Positions 22,597 through 35,754 are shown, counted from the first letter of the stretch. The stretch is DNA of 64,000 bases from Datura wrightii (GCA_035772735.1 JASDFA010000006.1:12542001-12606000); one strand, 5' to 3'. Made by a program: numbers and translations. Notes: a model not told the origin generated them from the sequence alone.

Positions 22597-25288
22597 TCAC
22601 ACCCCAAATCCGGGGAGGCGTGACACCTGTGCCACCCCTGATATGAGCATACCCGATGCGCAAAAATAAAAAAAAGGTCAAAACCGATAAGGTTAAACGA
22701 CACAACAATTATAAAATCAGAATAAGACGATAGACTATAGCGGAAGTTGGTCACCTGACCAACCAAGAAAAATAAATACAATATGTCGTCAAGGCAACAA
22801 AATGGAAGAACAACTATACAACATGGCCCACCTGGCCTATAACAATGACACTACACCCACAATAAATATCTACGAGCCTCTAAAAAATATAATAGAAATC
22901 AACTGTCCGAAACAGGGCCCCAGACTACCCATAACTCAAACTCTGGCAACTCCGAAAGAACTGGAGCACACCGACTCAGCTGGAACTCCACTCAGCAACC
23001 AAGAACCTGATCTAACGGCCCACCATCACCTACAGGCATGAATGTAGCGCCCCAACTAGGCGTCAGTACAATTATGTACTGAGCATGAAAGACAGAAACA
23101 ATTGGAAGACTAAGATTAGAGATCAACAGATCTCGCAAAAGGAGAACATAACTTAAGTAAACACATAAAATCTACCTGCCTCCTATAAACAAACATACAA
23201 ACAGAACCTACCTGGTCCCCATAAGCTTGGAAAGTACAAGCAAACATACAAGCAGAACCTACCTGGCCCCTATAAGCCCGACAAGTACAAAAGTAAACAA
23301 CAACACAGCGGCACCTAATCGACACAGATCACCTGTCATCGCCTCTAGACCTCTCGATGGCCTCAGCTAACACCAGCCAAAATCTAGCATCCAATGCTAT
23401 CAGATAACAAACAACACAAGCAAAAACCATAGTATAATGTAAAACAAATCACAAGTAAACACCAGTAATCAACATCACCAATCAAGCACTGTCGGACACT
23501 CTCTCGGCTACGCACAGTTAGCGAAGCTCAATCCATCTGAGAGAACCAATCGCGATCCCAGGAAGGATCAGATATGTCAGAGCACTCTCGAATCATGTCT
23601 CAACTCGACACTATGGAGGACATCATTCTCAACCCCATAGGTCATTTCACTTCTTGGGCTCAACCCCTCAGCCGAAAACACTCTCGTGCGTCGGGTATCC
23701 ACAAGCCACAAGGCACCTCGGGCTCAATTCCTAACTGGAACAACTCTCGTGCATCGGGTATCCACAAGACACAAGGCCTCAAGAACAACACACACACAAT
23801 CAACAACAATAATAATACATGCTCAAATAGCCCATAATCGGCTTTCAAACCCCACAACCCGACTATTACAACACAATACTATTCTTTCACGTCTAGCCGT
23901 CCACCAACAAGCCACTAACCAAGCTTAGGATTACCATCCTAACCAGTCTATCCTTAAGCTTTACAAACATCCCACACGTCACTTTACGTACCACTAACAT
24001 CAAGGGACACGACCAAATTAGCCCAAGTGTCACTACGACTGTCACGTGCCATCGACACGGTCGACACGATCACCGATTCAAATATAACAAAATATTGTCG
24101 CAACCATCGACCTTAAGCACTATCCCTCATTCATATTTCAATATCATCAACTAATCTTATTCACACTAACAGCCCACAACTTGCTACAAAAACCACACGC
24201 CTCACACACAGCCTCTCGACACGAGCCTAACAACTTTCCATGACTACGATTCTTCGCATTCAAGCCCGATCCAACAACCAAACCAGCACCTCAAACACAC
24301 CATTATCACCATATAAACAGCAGAACAAGAGTTCAATAATAGCAAAAACATAAGCCATCACAAAACAGCCAACACATATGTCAACACGAGCGACAACGAC
24401 TATGGAATTCATGCCGACAAATGGAGAGACAAGCCAAACATATCTTAGCTTCAATCCTAGACGAACTATAGCCTTCAACACTATGACCCTACTTCCTAAA
24501 TGCAGTCTAATATTCTACCAAAACGCAGCCACCACAACTCAACGACAAAACAATACAAATGAAGCTTACACGACAAGATTCATAGGAATTCGACAGTAGA
24601 AACTCTGAGATAACAACCTAACGAGGTTAACACACCAAACCAAACTCAAAAACCAAGAAAAACCAAAGGAATAAGTCTTAATAACAACTTCACCACAAAA
24701 CAGCCACCAACAGCCCCAAAAAGACACCAAAACGCAATCTACACGCTATTCCCGACTTTCCAACACCAAAACCATGTTGAGCATGGATTCTAGACCCAAA
24801 ACCCTCAAGAACACCTCTAGGGAGAGTTATAGTATAGGAAATTTCAAGAAATGAGAATTGGAAGTGAAATAACCGACCAAATGGACTTAAATAGTCCTCC
24901 ACCGCCTTTGACCTTTATGACGTGCCTGCTTGCGCGGTCTCGCGAAAATGAGAATATCTCTCTACCCCGAGGTCAGATCGAGGAACGATTTAATATGATG
25001 GAAACTAGACTCATACATCTTTAATTTTGTAGGTCGCACACCTCCTAATTCCCTATAGGTTGGGAGAAACACTTCGAGACATTTCACCTAAATTTCAAAG
25101 AATTTCAAGAAGGATATTTTGTGATAACTTTTTCTGAATTTTGTTCTACAACTTGATCGACGTCCAATATTAAATATGATCATAGAGTGATTCAAATAAC
25201 TCATAACACTTCTTTCTTAGCCTATTAGGTACTCTTAGTCCTACCTCGAAAGCATGATTTTATCGCTCAAACTATCTGGGATGTTACA
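22597..25288 (-). repeat. Long 3' LTR of gypsy C
   Basis: Starts on the minus strand with TGTAACATCCCAGATAG and ends near GGGGTGTGACG. It contains the family's R-region words near 23,055-23,080 (reverse complement of TACTGACGCC) and a U3 with CTCTCGTGC-type repeats near 23,680-23,760. Confidence 0.65.
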
Positions 25289-25302
25289 TCTTCCCCCCCC
25301 CT
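25289..25302 (-). other. Polypurine tract of gypsy C
   Basis: The minus strand reads GGGGGGGGGAAGA directly before the 3' LTR, preceded by TTCGAGGACGAATGTTTC, the same wording as in A and B. Confidence 0.7.
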
Positions 25303-25728
25303 CCAGAAACATTCGTCCTCGAATGTTGGACCACACGCATGACTCCAACTCAAGGACTGTCACAGCACGACATCGCACGACATAGCCTTATATGAAAAGA
25401 CTACCACAAACAACTCCAAACAACAAAACCTTGCACTAAGACAAGGCGCGACACAACTATAACCATAATCAAAATAAGAATCTTACCTGCCGTCATGCCT
25501 AGCCACTGGCTGACTATAATTCATCGAGTTACAAGCATCCCTGCAAAAGTCAAAAAACGTGAGTCTAGGCCCGACTCCTATGACATCTGACTTCTCGCAC
25601 AATTTCGATCCAGAAAGAAGGGTAACAATCCTAAATGTCCTGCAACCTCCTTTTTATAAGTACACTGCACAATGCACACATAAACAAGACTCTACTAGAC
25701 ACGACTCATCGACTCCCTAGGACGAACT

Positions 25729-25740
25729 GCTATGATACCA
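25729..25740 (-). other. Primer binding site of gypsy C
   Basis: The minus strand reads TGGTATCATAGC four bases inside the 5' LTR, one mismatch from the initiator Met-tRNA type TGGTATCAGAGC used by A and B. Confidence 0.65.
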
Positions 25741-25744
25741 AGTC

Positions 25745-25997
25745 TGTCACACCCCCTAACTCCTTATAGGTTGGGAGAAATACTTTGAGACATTTCACTT
25801 AAATTTCAAAGAATCTCAAGAAGGAAATTTTACGATAACTTTTTCTGAATTTTGTTCTACAACTTGATCGATGTCCAATCTTAAATATGATCATAGAGTG
25901 ATTCAAATAACTCATAACACTTCCTTATTAGCCTATTAGTTACTCTTAGTCCTACCTCAAAAACATGACTTTATCGCTCAAACTATCTGGGTATTAC
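25745..25997 (-). repeat. Shortened 5' LTR of gypsy C
   Basis: Only about 253 bp: the U3 start followed directly by the terminal GGGGTGTGACA. The long copy has GGTGTG at the equivalent junction, so roughly 2.4 kb appears to have been lost between two GGTGTG words. Confidence 0.65.
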
Positions 25998-26084
25998 AAA
26001 TAACATGAATTTATGCCTTGGATCATAAGTTTATGCTACTTAACTTATGCTTTGAGGCATAATCTTTGTGGACCTATGCCTTAA

Positions 26085-26472
26085 TGTTGAATTTCGACAC
26101 ATGCATAGAGCCAAAATGTAGAGGAAAAATAAATAGGAGCATACTTGTCTTGGATAAATTTGTAATCCTAGTAAAAAACCCCGTAACTTCTAGTCTATGC
26201 CTATCAAAGTATATGTCAGACTGATAGAGTCATATGCGTATTTATAGGTAGGCTAGGAACTCTTAGGCAATATACTTTAACCCTAGGGATTTCTCCATAA
26301 AATATGATTGGAATCATAATTAATAGTTTCCTTCTGTCAAAAAAACTTTTATATATGCATAACTAAAATTATTATCTGTCATATATATTATTTACTTGGA
26401 ACACAAGGTAAATAATTTATTATCAAATATGTGGGCCACATAATTGTCTCTAAAAGGGACGTTATTCTTACA
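26085..26472 (-). repeat. Copia 3' LTR
   Basis: 388 bp, TGTTGAATTTC...TTCTTACA on the plus strand, matching the split copy at 35,755-35,875 plus 46,222-46,532. It lacks about 40 bp present in the other copy near the CTTGTCTTGG word. Confidence 0.8.
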
Positions 26473-26783
26473 TTCTCCCACTTGGTCGACATATTATAAT
26501 CAGATAATTCTTTATGAGTGATAATCATAATAAAATGGTCATAGATTTTATTAACTCAACAAAATTGTTATGCAACAATCACTTTAACTAGAATATATTG
26601 ATATATGAATCGTAGTGGTCATGCTTTTAAACAAACACTTCCTTCTAACTTTCTTCTATGTATTATGATGTATAATATATTATAACAAAGCATCTAATAG
26701 CTTTACGGATGAATTTAATATAAGTCATTCAGAGTCCAATTTTATTGATCCAATGATCACAATATAATACATGAATATCAAAG

Positions 26784-28167
26784 TGTCACGACCCGAACAT
26801 AGGCCCGCTTAGAGACACGGGACAAGGAACCCCGAGAGGCTCCAAGTCAACCCATGGCATAAACATAGCAGCTAAGAGCATACAACAAGCAGAAAAGGTC
26901 GAACATAGTGGCTAAGAGCATACAACAAGCGGAAATCGATATAATAAACATGTTTAAGTGGAAGTCTGCGTACATATCAATCTAAAGCAGAGTCAACACT
27001 GACAAGCTGATTTTCTACATATTGTCTGAAAAGCCTCTAAGATAACTGGCGAGCTGATGGGACAGCATCCCCAACTAGCTCGACAAAAGTCTGTAACTGA
27101 AATAACACAATAATGATCGAACTGAATTCCCTTGAAGGATGAGGACTCATCACCATTAGCTAAATAGGACTGAGGGGAAAGCAGGATTAATGGTACGGTT
27201 GAGACTGATCCATCGGACCTGTATCATGAAACAATACAACATAGAGTATGCGGTCAGTACTTGAAATGTATTGAGTATGCGGGGTAAGTAAAACGGACAG
27301 TTAAAATACATAAGAGTTCATAAGAATAAGACAGTATGAACATGAAGTGAATATCATATATAAATATGAGGGCTCAAGGATTTCAAACCATTCATAATCT
27401 AGTCATAAGGGAAATGTTATAAAAACATAACTTGAGTCAAAGTATCGTAAATATGGTAATGCATAAATCATGAGGAACAATAAGAGAACTTGTCTTAACC
27501 AACAGTATCATAATAGAGCTTACATGATGCCCCAACTTTCTCCCTCAAATGGGCAGAGCCATCCCAAGCTTGCCAGGCAAGGGACGTGCATGATGTGATA
27601 TCACAAGGGGGAAATCCTTGAATACATATACCTATGGTGGCACATAGTTCTGAGACCACGGGGTTTACCTGAACGCCGGGTCTATTCGATGCTAGACACT
27701 GCTCCCAAAAACATGCACATGAGGGCTCATATAGAAATCGTAAAATCATTCATAAGGTTCATGGCCAAATGAATCATAACATACTTGAAATACTTGATTA
27801 GCCATGAATAAGGGCCTGTGAGTCATCCAAAAGTCATAAATTCATAAATCACGACGAACATGCATATTTGTGAAACTTCATATAATTGACATTCATAAAT
27901 CCATGAAGAGTACTTGAAGAGAAATCATATCATAAATCAAAATTTCATAATTTAGGTTAGGAGGATCAAAATCATAATAGAATTATAACTTGACTTTTTA
28001 TGGAACTTTGCATAATTGGGCATGACTTGGATTTGAAATCATAAAAATTATAATTAATTTGAATATAAAATTTGTCTGTAGATCTTAAAACAACATTTAG
28101 AACATAAATGGAATTAACCCATAATAAAATCAAAGAGAATCCCATGAAATTGGGGTTAAAACCATTA
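26784..28167 (-). repeat. Gypsy LTR-like segment F inside the copia element
   Basis: Begins TGTCACGACCCGAACATAGG (an LTR end on the minus strand) and contains GTCAGTACTTGAAATG words typical of the R region. The other end is not resolved. A weak relative occurs at 57,466-57,600. Confidence 0.5.
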
Positions 28168-28780
28168 TGTCCCGCCTTGGGAGGCATGACTGGCACCTGG
28201 TGCCCTACTAGGACCTGGACTGCTGAACTTACTAAGCCTAAGCACTTCTGGTGCAAGGCTGGCTCTAATTCTAGAATCAAGAAAACGACGAGCTATATAG
28301 CGGCTGCAAATGCAACCCCCGGCCAACAAGGCCTATAGCCACCTGTGAAAAATAAACAGCTAAACAAGGCCCCACACGGCCTGCACACATAGTCTAAATC
28401 ACATACGGCCCCACACGACCGATACATCTAACCACAAGGAAATGATACAATTTGCAAGCCTCTAGGAGTAATAAGATGGTCGGGACGGGGCCCCGGCTTA
28501 CACATACTGTACAAACAAAGAAATAAACCTCTGACACACAGCTCTGGAAGAAAGGAGTTGATGGCTATGTGCGGCTTACTGAAACTATGAGGGATCTGCT
28601 CCTCGTCTATCTGTACCTGCAGGCAAGTAATGCAGCGCCCCAAAACGGACGTCAGTACCACTGGTACTGAGTAAGCAAAGAAATAACTGAAAATAACTGA
28701 AAGTAAATAATGAAACTGATAGTAACTGGAGCAATAAGAAAGGCAGACTGAAACTGACTGGAATAGTGGGTAAAACTTTT
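28168..28780 (-). repeat. Gypsy LTR fragment E (minus)
   Basis: Starts TGTCCCGCCTTGGGAGGCAT and carries, reversed, the LTR words seen in A and B (GTACTGACGTCCG, GGGGCGCTGCATTACTTGC, and the CCGGGGCCCCGTCC-type palindrome near 28,480). The U3 part is missing. It is probably the 3' half of a Tekay-type LTR. Confidence 0.6.
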
Positions 28781-28858
28781 GGCTACAAATCTAGCTTTAT
28801 ATCATCCAATATTACCGTATGAGTCTCTTTTAGTTTTCTAACCAATTTGGATCCTATA

Positions 28859-31800
28859 TGTTACACCCCGTAAGTTCCTCACATTTAGTCGGCCTATTTG
28901 TACGTTAGTTAAGAGTTTTAGAGTTTGACATGTACGAGGAAGGTCCCAAAAAAAGATCGAACGATCACGGAATCGAAGTTACAAGGGAGAAGACCGGACA
29001 TGCTGCCACAGAGGGGCAACGTGTCACAGACCCCCACCCTGTGCTTTGAGCGTCGTGGCACGGCCCTGGCTTGCCTCGTTGGGGTTTGTGACATGGACCC
29101 TGTGTCCACCGCCCAAGTCTTATATATATTAAGTTGACCATTTGATTTATCATATCAAATAAACAACCCCTGGGCCAGCAAGAGAGAACCACACAACTTT
29201 CACCCAAATTTCTTCTGTTTACACTGCCAAACGCCGTCTAAATCCAAATTAACTTTAGGTGTCGAATTATAAGCCTGCAGGGAGCATTACTATAAAGTTA
29301 GTTTCTTGAAAGCCCGGCAAATCATATCCCCGCATAGTAGAAGTTATCAGAATTTCTCCAAATTAATTCCTAATCAGCCACAGGTATCAAGTAAGCATTT
29401 CTCTCTTCTGAACTCTCGTGAAGTTATAAGGTTTTTGGCCGTATTGTATGAAGTTAAAGTATTATTATATTAGTATCTAAAGTTATTGTTTTGGTGAAAT
29501 TTGGTATTAAAATTAGTCCCTTTTTCTCCCAGTATTACAACTATAGTTGGAAAGAGCTGTTGAACACAACTGAAACTCGTCAGATAATCGAGAATTAGCG
29601 ATTGAGGTATGTAAGGCTTATCCCTTCAACAAGTTATTTTCGTCATAAATGATATGACTTATGTTCTTGAATGGAAACAACAGTTCCTCATATTGCAAAT
29701 AGTTGCTATCAGTATATTATGATCAGATATCTTGTGGTCAGCTGTTGTTTGTAGACTATGAAGGGATATAGGTTGGATTTAACTGTTAGAAAACATATAC
29801 AAATTATATTACAGTATCCTTTGTCAAGAAAGAGCATGTCAAGTGTGATACAAGCTGGAAGCATCATAGGAACTCATCGGTTTTCAGTATATTGTACTAA
29901 TGGAATTGGAGTCTTATGGTCAGACCTAGACCTTAGAAGCTTGTAGATAGTTATTAAGCCTGAGTTAGTAAGTTGAACAGCATAATAACAGCTCGACTAT
30001 ATAGCCACTAGTTTGGCGCATGTATTGTTAGTGAAGCACGCCTATAGGCCATTGGCGTACCCTTACGCCCCAGGGCCAGAAATGTAGATAGGAAGGCCAT
30101 ATTTTAGAGTCAGCAGCCTAGGGGTTGTATAGTGAACTGAGTGACAGTCTGCCATCTAATTAGCTACTACCAGTGATTGTCAGTCCTAGTTGAATCAACA
30201 TTCATCATAAAGGTAGCCAGGAAGCTATCCCAGTCATCCAGGTCAAATAAACCCTTGGGTACCCTGGGAAGGGGACCTTATTAGCATCTAGAGGCAGGGC
30301 TAGCGCCCCATCTTGTGCTTATAAGATATGCAGGTGAGGATCGCTGTGAGTGGCTAGGTCTATATAGACTTGTTTTTTAAGGTTAGTAATCACCCAAAAA
30401 AGTCCTATAAGATTGGACCAGACTAAGATAGGGTCTAAAAGAAATGCATCGTGTTAGTACAGCACTACCCTTAAGATAAGATTGTCAGTAAGCTGCCTGT
30501 GGAAGATTAGGGACCGACCGCCCAAAAACATGTTTAGTGAGTAACAACCCTACAGTCGTTCCAAGCAGAGGGACCAAGTAACTAGTCATCCGCGACCCCA
30601 CGGTTGTTAATGAGTTATAGTTGTTCGAGTAGGACATTCAGAGTATTGTTAGGCCACTCCAGGTCTCGCCCTATCTAGTCTAGACCATTAGAGATCATGA
30701 TCACTACCAGGACCCTCTGATCAGATATAGGTGTACGGTGTGCCTGCTAGCAGCCTTACAGATTATCTAAAAGGGCGAGCAGTGGTAGTGTTAGTCCCAG
30801 AAGGCCATATACGTCTTTTGAGTGGATAGATTGAGATTTTAGTACAACACCTTGGTTGGGGTTGCCCTTACTTAGGAGCCTTCCCGACTTCCCCCGGGTT
30901 ACTAGCTGTGTTGACGCCTGCCAAGGGCTAGATGACGTTACTCCAAGGAGCGGTATGCCGTCTGCGATGGATGAAGATGGGATCCCAAGTCCTCATACAG
31001 TCCATTCCATGGCTGTACTATTTTATGTCGTGTCGGCACCACACCTCCGTCGAGCCTGGTGCCCTGGGTGCAGATATCAGGAGTCCACTAGACTCAGACA
31101 CAACGACAGATCAGGAGTCAAGCTCAGTTGTAGACCCAGGGGGACAGGTAGGTTGGCTATAGCACCAGTAGAGTCATAGAAACTTGGATAGGGGTATATA
31201 TATTGAGGTGTACTTGCCAGGACTTATGGGGGCCCGGGTAAGTTATTTCTGTGCTGCTTGTACCTTCCGGCTTATGAGGGCTAGGTGAGGTTCTTATTTG
31301 TATCCAGTTATAGTTTATGAATGTGTAATTATACAGTCTTAGCTAACGTACATGTATTTTTTGTTAGATGCAGATTACGAATAAGCAGGCATACAAGTTA
31401 ATCTTTCTGCCCTTCTTCCTATTTACTTCCAATCCTTATCAGCTTATTTAAGTTTATTCTTTACATATTCAGTATATATTATACTGACACCCTCCCTTGG
31501 GCGCTGGTATTACTTGCCTGCAGGTTTAGACAGACAGAATTCAGGATCCTCAATAACAGTTGTTCAGAGTCAATAGTTGGCCAGCTCCTTTCATTTAGAG
31601 TTGCCAGGTTGTAGCAAGTGCAGCCTTTCATTAGTATAGCATCTGGGTAGGTTGGGGCCCTCTCTGAATTACTATTTATATTCTCAGAGGCTTGCAGGCT
31701 ACAACTGTCAGTTAGTTGGGTGTCATTAGCTGTGTGGGGCCCATATATATCTTATTTTATGCGTTGGTCGTGTGGGGCCTAGTACAACATATAATTTTTA

Positions 31801-32064
31801 TTTTAGTTATAACTAGATATCATGGTGGTCTTGTCGGACCGCATAGGATTCCCTGTTATTGTCTGTTGTTGGTTAGCTATTTTCTTTTACATGTGGCTAT
31901 AAGGCCTTGTCGGCCGGAGGCTGTGTTTACAGCCAAGATATAGCCCCGTTGTTCTCGTAAGTCGAGTTGCAGGCTTACACCAGATATGCATAGGCCTAGC
32001 CAGGTTAATCATTTTTCAGTGTGGCACTAGGTACCAGTCATGCCTCCCAAGGTGGGGCGTGACA
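28859..32064 (+). mobile_element. Solo gypsy LTR 'D'
   Basis: TGTTACACCCCGTAAG...GGTGGGGCGTGACA, 3.2 kb, flanked by perfect CTATA duplications (28854-28858 and 32065-32069). It has no PBS, coding region or second LTR. The internal wording (GATGACGTTACTCC, TTGCCTGCAGG, GGTTGGGGCCC) places it in the same LTR family as A and B. Confidence 0.85.
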
Positions 32065-32649
32065 CTATAGAAGAGACTTCTTCTGATAATTCAATGAGAT
32101 TCTAGACTTTATTTTTTTCCATAGTTTCCAACTCTTCTTTCGTGGTATCATACCAAATTATGGAGTTTTTTTATTCATGACTTGTGAAAATGAGCATGAA
32201 TCATCTTTTAGTCCAATATCATAATCAGACTTTTGGAGATATAAAACGTAGTCACTAGAGATTGCTGGTTTACAAACTCTTGAGGATTTTCTTACTCCCA
32301 CTTATTCATACGTTCCTTCAATGAGTTCAGGTAAAGCAGGTTGTTCTTCATGTGGCTCCTCAAGTAATTATGGCTCTTGAACTTGTTTTTCTTCAGAGCA
32401 TTCATGAGAATTTGTCTGATTAGCATTCAACTTCTCAATGTATAAAGGTACCATAAGTGGTTTCCCTTACTTATTCCAATTCCGCCACTTGGGTCAACCA
32501 TTCTCACTTACTTCATGTTCCTCAGGAAATTTAGCATTTCTAGCCTTAACAATTTTAGAAGAATGAGAAGGGCAATAGAAACTATTAAAGTTAATCACAT
32601 AACCTATAAGGAAACTACTTTTTGTCCTTTCATCCATCTTTTTAATTGT

Positions 32650-32910
32650 GGGTTATAAACCCTCACTTCAATTGGACATCCTCAAATATGTAAATGACTA
32701 AAATTAGGTTTTAATAATTTCCATAATTCAAAAGACGTCTTGAGAATAATATTGGATGAAACTCTATTTAAAATACACACATCAGTTTTTAAGGCTTTAC
32801 TCCATAAGGATAAAGGTAAACTTGATCTGTTAATCATGCTTCTTACCATGTCCATTAATGTCCGATTTTTTTCCGTCACACCATTTTGTTGTGGTGTTCC
32901 TGACATGAAA
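32650..32910 (-). pseudogene. Copia integrase fragment
   Basis: Encodes GTPQQNGVTEKNRTLMDMVR, the conserved integrase block around the catalytic Glu, then LWSKALKTDVCILNRV. Less well-preserved downstream copia-like sequence runs toward 32,070; no RT follows. Confidence 0.75.
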
Positions 32911-33252
32911 TATTAAGTAATTATACCTTCACTTTCAAGGAACTCAGCAAATGGACCTTTAACTTGTTCCTTATATGCGTACTTACCATGACATTCTTCA
33001 CCCCTATTAGACAATTTTGATTTGAGCTCTAGTTTGTTTCTCTACTTTTGGTTTGAAAACTTTAAAAACATCAAGTGCTTCTACTTATATAAACAGAAAA
33101 TAGAGATACATGTATCTTGAATAGTCGTCAATAAATGAGATAAAATATCTCTCACCATTCAAGCAAGGGATAGGAAAAGGTACACAAATATCTGTTTGTA
33201 TAATCTCAACCAATTGAGAACTCTTTTTGGCATCTTTAGTGGATTTGTTGGT

Positions 33253-33492
33253 CTACATGCCCTTTATGCAGTCCATACAAGTCTTAAAGTCAGAAAAATC
33301 AAGAGATTCTAGAACTCCATCATTAACTAACCTTTTGATTCTGTCAATACAGATGTGTCTCAATCTCTTGTGCCAAAGACTTGACGAGTTCTCATTAATA
33401 ATACACCGCTTAGTGTCAATTTCTTTATCATTCAGAGTTAAAACATTACATTCCATTGTGGAGTCTAGCTCAAAATTTATATAACTTTTCAT
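33253..33492 (-). pseudogene. Copia GAG-pre-integrase fragment
   Basis: Encodes SSSLWHKRLRHICIDRIKRL and CMDCIKGM, the typical pre-integrase region of plant copia polyproteins, closed by a stop. Confidence 0.75.
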
Positions 33493-33911
33493 CTAAATTT
33501 CCCAAATCAATAACTTTATTATCTTTCAAAATTTCACCGAAGAATAATGAAAATTAAAATCATAACTAATAATTGATAGTCTTGAAAGAGAAATTTTATT
33601 TTTAAAATATGATGGAACATAAAAAGTGTTTCTAAATCCAATTGAAAAACATCTTTTAAAATGAGCCTATAAGTTCTCACACTTTCCACATGTGATGGCG
33701 TCCCATTGCCAGGATAAATATTTTGTTTACTCTTTGTTGATTTTCTCAGGGTTATAAAACCCTACAAGGTTTTAGCAATGTGAGTTGTGGAACCAGAATT
33801 GATCCATCATGTATTATCAGAAATTTCAGTGAAATTAGATTCATAACATACAAAGGTTAAATTACCTCTTTTTTTCTCAAGTCATTTCTTATATTTTAGG
33901 CAATCTTTTTT

Positions 33912-34313
33912 TCAGTGTCCCTTTCTTTTGCAAAAAGAACAAGAACTTTTATCAAGATTGTCTTTCTTCTTCGTACGAATACTTTTGCCTCTCTTTGAAT
34001 TACTCTTATCCTGAGTCACCAAATTTATACTTTCAAATATATCATGTTTTATTATCTCTTCTTCTTGAACATATATGGTCAAAAGTTTATTCATTGACCA
34101 TTTATCTTTATGTATGTTGTGAGATATCTTGAACAAACTATAATCCGTAGGGAGAAAGTTGGGGATAAAATGCACAAGAAATAGTGCAGACATATCAACC
34201 TCAAGGGACTTGAGTTTAGTAGCAATACCTTTCATCTCCATAATGTGTTTACGCACTATATAACTTCTATCAAAGGTCATACTTGAGAGCCTCTTCGTAA
34301 GGGTGCTAGCCAA
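33912..34313 (-). pseudogene. Copia gag fragment with zinc knuckle
   Basis: Open for 133 codons, with the UBN2-type gag words TLTKRLSSMTFD and MKGIATKLKSLEVDM, then a Lys-rich region and CSFCKRKGH. The knuckle continues as a C-x2-C-x4-H-x4-C pattern but a TGA follows the His. The gag start is lost upstream. Confidence 0.75.
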
Positions 34314-34319
34314 GTCCCT

Positions 34320-35754
34320 ATCAAAGCTTACAAATTATTCATCAATTGCATTCACGTAAGCTTTGACCTTATCACTGTTAGGAATAGAACCCCTAATGCT
34401 TTGGATTATATGAGATTTTATGAGCATTAAGCTTAAGCAATTTGAGCGCTCTCACCGCTCATAAAAAAGTTTTGGCCTCTGGCGTACTTGATTTCATTAA
34501 CTTAGGTGGTTCTTCCACATGGAGAGACAGATCCAGGTTCGAGGACCTTAAAGTGAGAAGGATTTTCTCATTTTATTAAGTAAAATTATCACCAGATAAC
34601 AACGAAATTCGAGCATTTTCATTAAAGATAGCAGTAGGAAAAACTGTATAAACTTCAAAACAAGGATACACATACATAAACTATGAAGCACAAATTATCA
34701 AAAATGAATCGCATAAATATCAAAACTAAGTATTCTAAACCTTCCTATGGACAGAGGCTGCAACTCATGCATAAAATTTACTTAACTTTATTAGACTAGC
34801 AAACCAAATAAATCTCAAAAATAATTCATACCTGTGGGTATAGAATAATTTTCTACCTAGAAGATTTACTATCTCGTTCTAATTAATCTCACCAAATAGT
34901 TACTTCCCTGTGGTGTAGGGTTACCATTTTGATAAGATAACCAGACTTTATTAGATGTCATTATCATATCTTAATCACTTAACTTTATGTGATTAAAAAT
35001 ATAATTTTTCTTTATATCATATACTCTGGATGTTGTGGCTAATCCCAAGCATATGACAAAAAAAAACTAAAAAGTGACATCTCACAATAGTTAACTTTAA
35101 TATCTAACTTAAATAAAGTGTTAATTATTAAAATGCAACAACATATTGTATAGGCAGAGCCTACATAGAAAATAATTCGGTGTATAAAGCATCTCACATT
35201 AACAGAGAAAAGTACCATACAATAAGGAAAAAGGCAAAGCCTACATATCCCTAAAATAGTAATTTTTATATTTAAATAAGATATTATAAGATCTCATAGC
35301 AAGGTTATAAAAATATAATTTGACATAACCAAAAACCAAATAGTAGAAAAATATATAAATTTTTACTTCATCTTAATTTGATCATTCTATTAAAGAACAG
35401 AGTCGGCCTAATAGAAAACAACAAAACCTTAATGTTTTCTAAGTCTAAAACTTATTAGGGCTTACATTCTATCAACATGTAGATTTGTATATATGATAGG
35501 ATTTTTATATCCAAAATCAATTTCACTAAAAGAAATTTGAGAACCCAAAAGATATATTACTTATGCATGCTACAAATCAAAATGAACATATAGAGATAAT
35601 GACTATTATTTGCAATTTAGTTTTTTTTTAGATTTTTAATCTACATCTGGTCGTCACAAAAAAATTATAGAAATTTCAACAATGTGTTATTTATAGAAGT
35701 TCAATCATAATATAATATTGAACAACATGATTAAAGGTAGTCTTTGATACCATA
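34320..35754. other. 5' untranslated/gag-upstream part of the copia element
   Basis: AT-rich sequence between the gag fragment and the copia PBS. The minus strand shows scattered gag-like codons near 34,320-34,420; otherwise I see nothing. Confidence 0.5.

Larger units (their letters stand above)
22597..25997 (-). mobile_element. Gypsy derivative 'C' with 456-bp internal region
   Basis: On the minus strand: a short 5' LTR (25,745-25,997), a primer binding site, 456 bp without coding capacity, a purine tract, then a long 3' LTR (22,597-25,288). The first 250 bp of the two LTRs are clearly the same sequence. The flanks ATTAA and AATAA give at best an imperfect duplication. A non-autonomous or deleted member of the gypsy family present at the right edge of the window. 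Confidence 0.7.

Noticed and set aside
23650..23770. Repeated CTCTCGTGC(A/G)TCGGGTATCC as a CRISPR-like array
   Set aside because: Only two copies, in LTR sequence of a plant retrotransposon.
24378..24902. Frames in gypsy C as genes
   Set aside because: They lie within LTR sequence shared with 62,830-64,000, and none has a recognisable domain.
30856..31179. Plus-strand frame with Cys/Arg-rich sequence as a gene
   Set aside because: It lies in the solo LTR D and corresponds to conserved LTR sequence also present in A and B.
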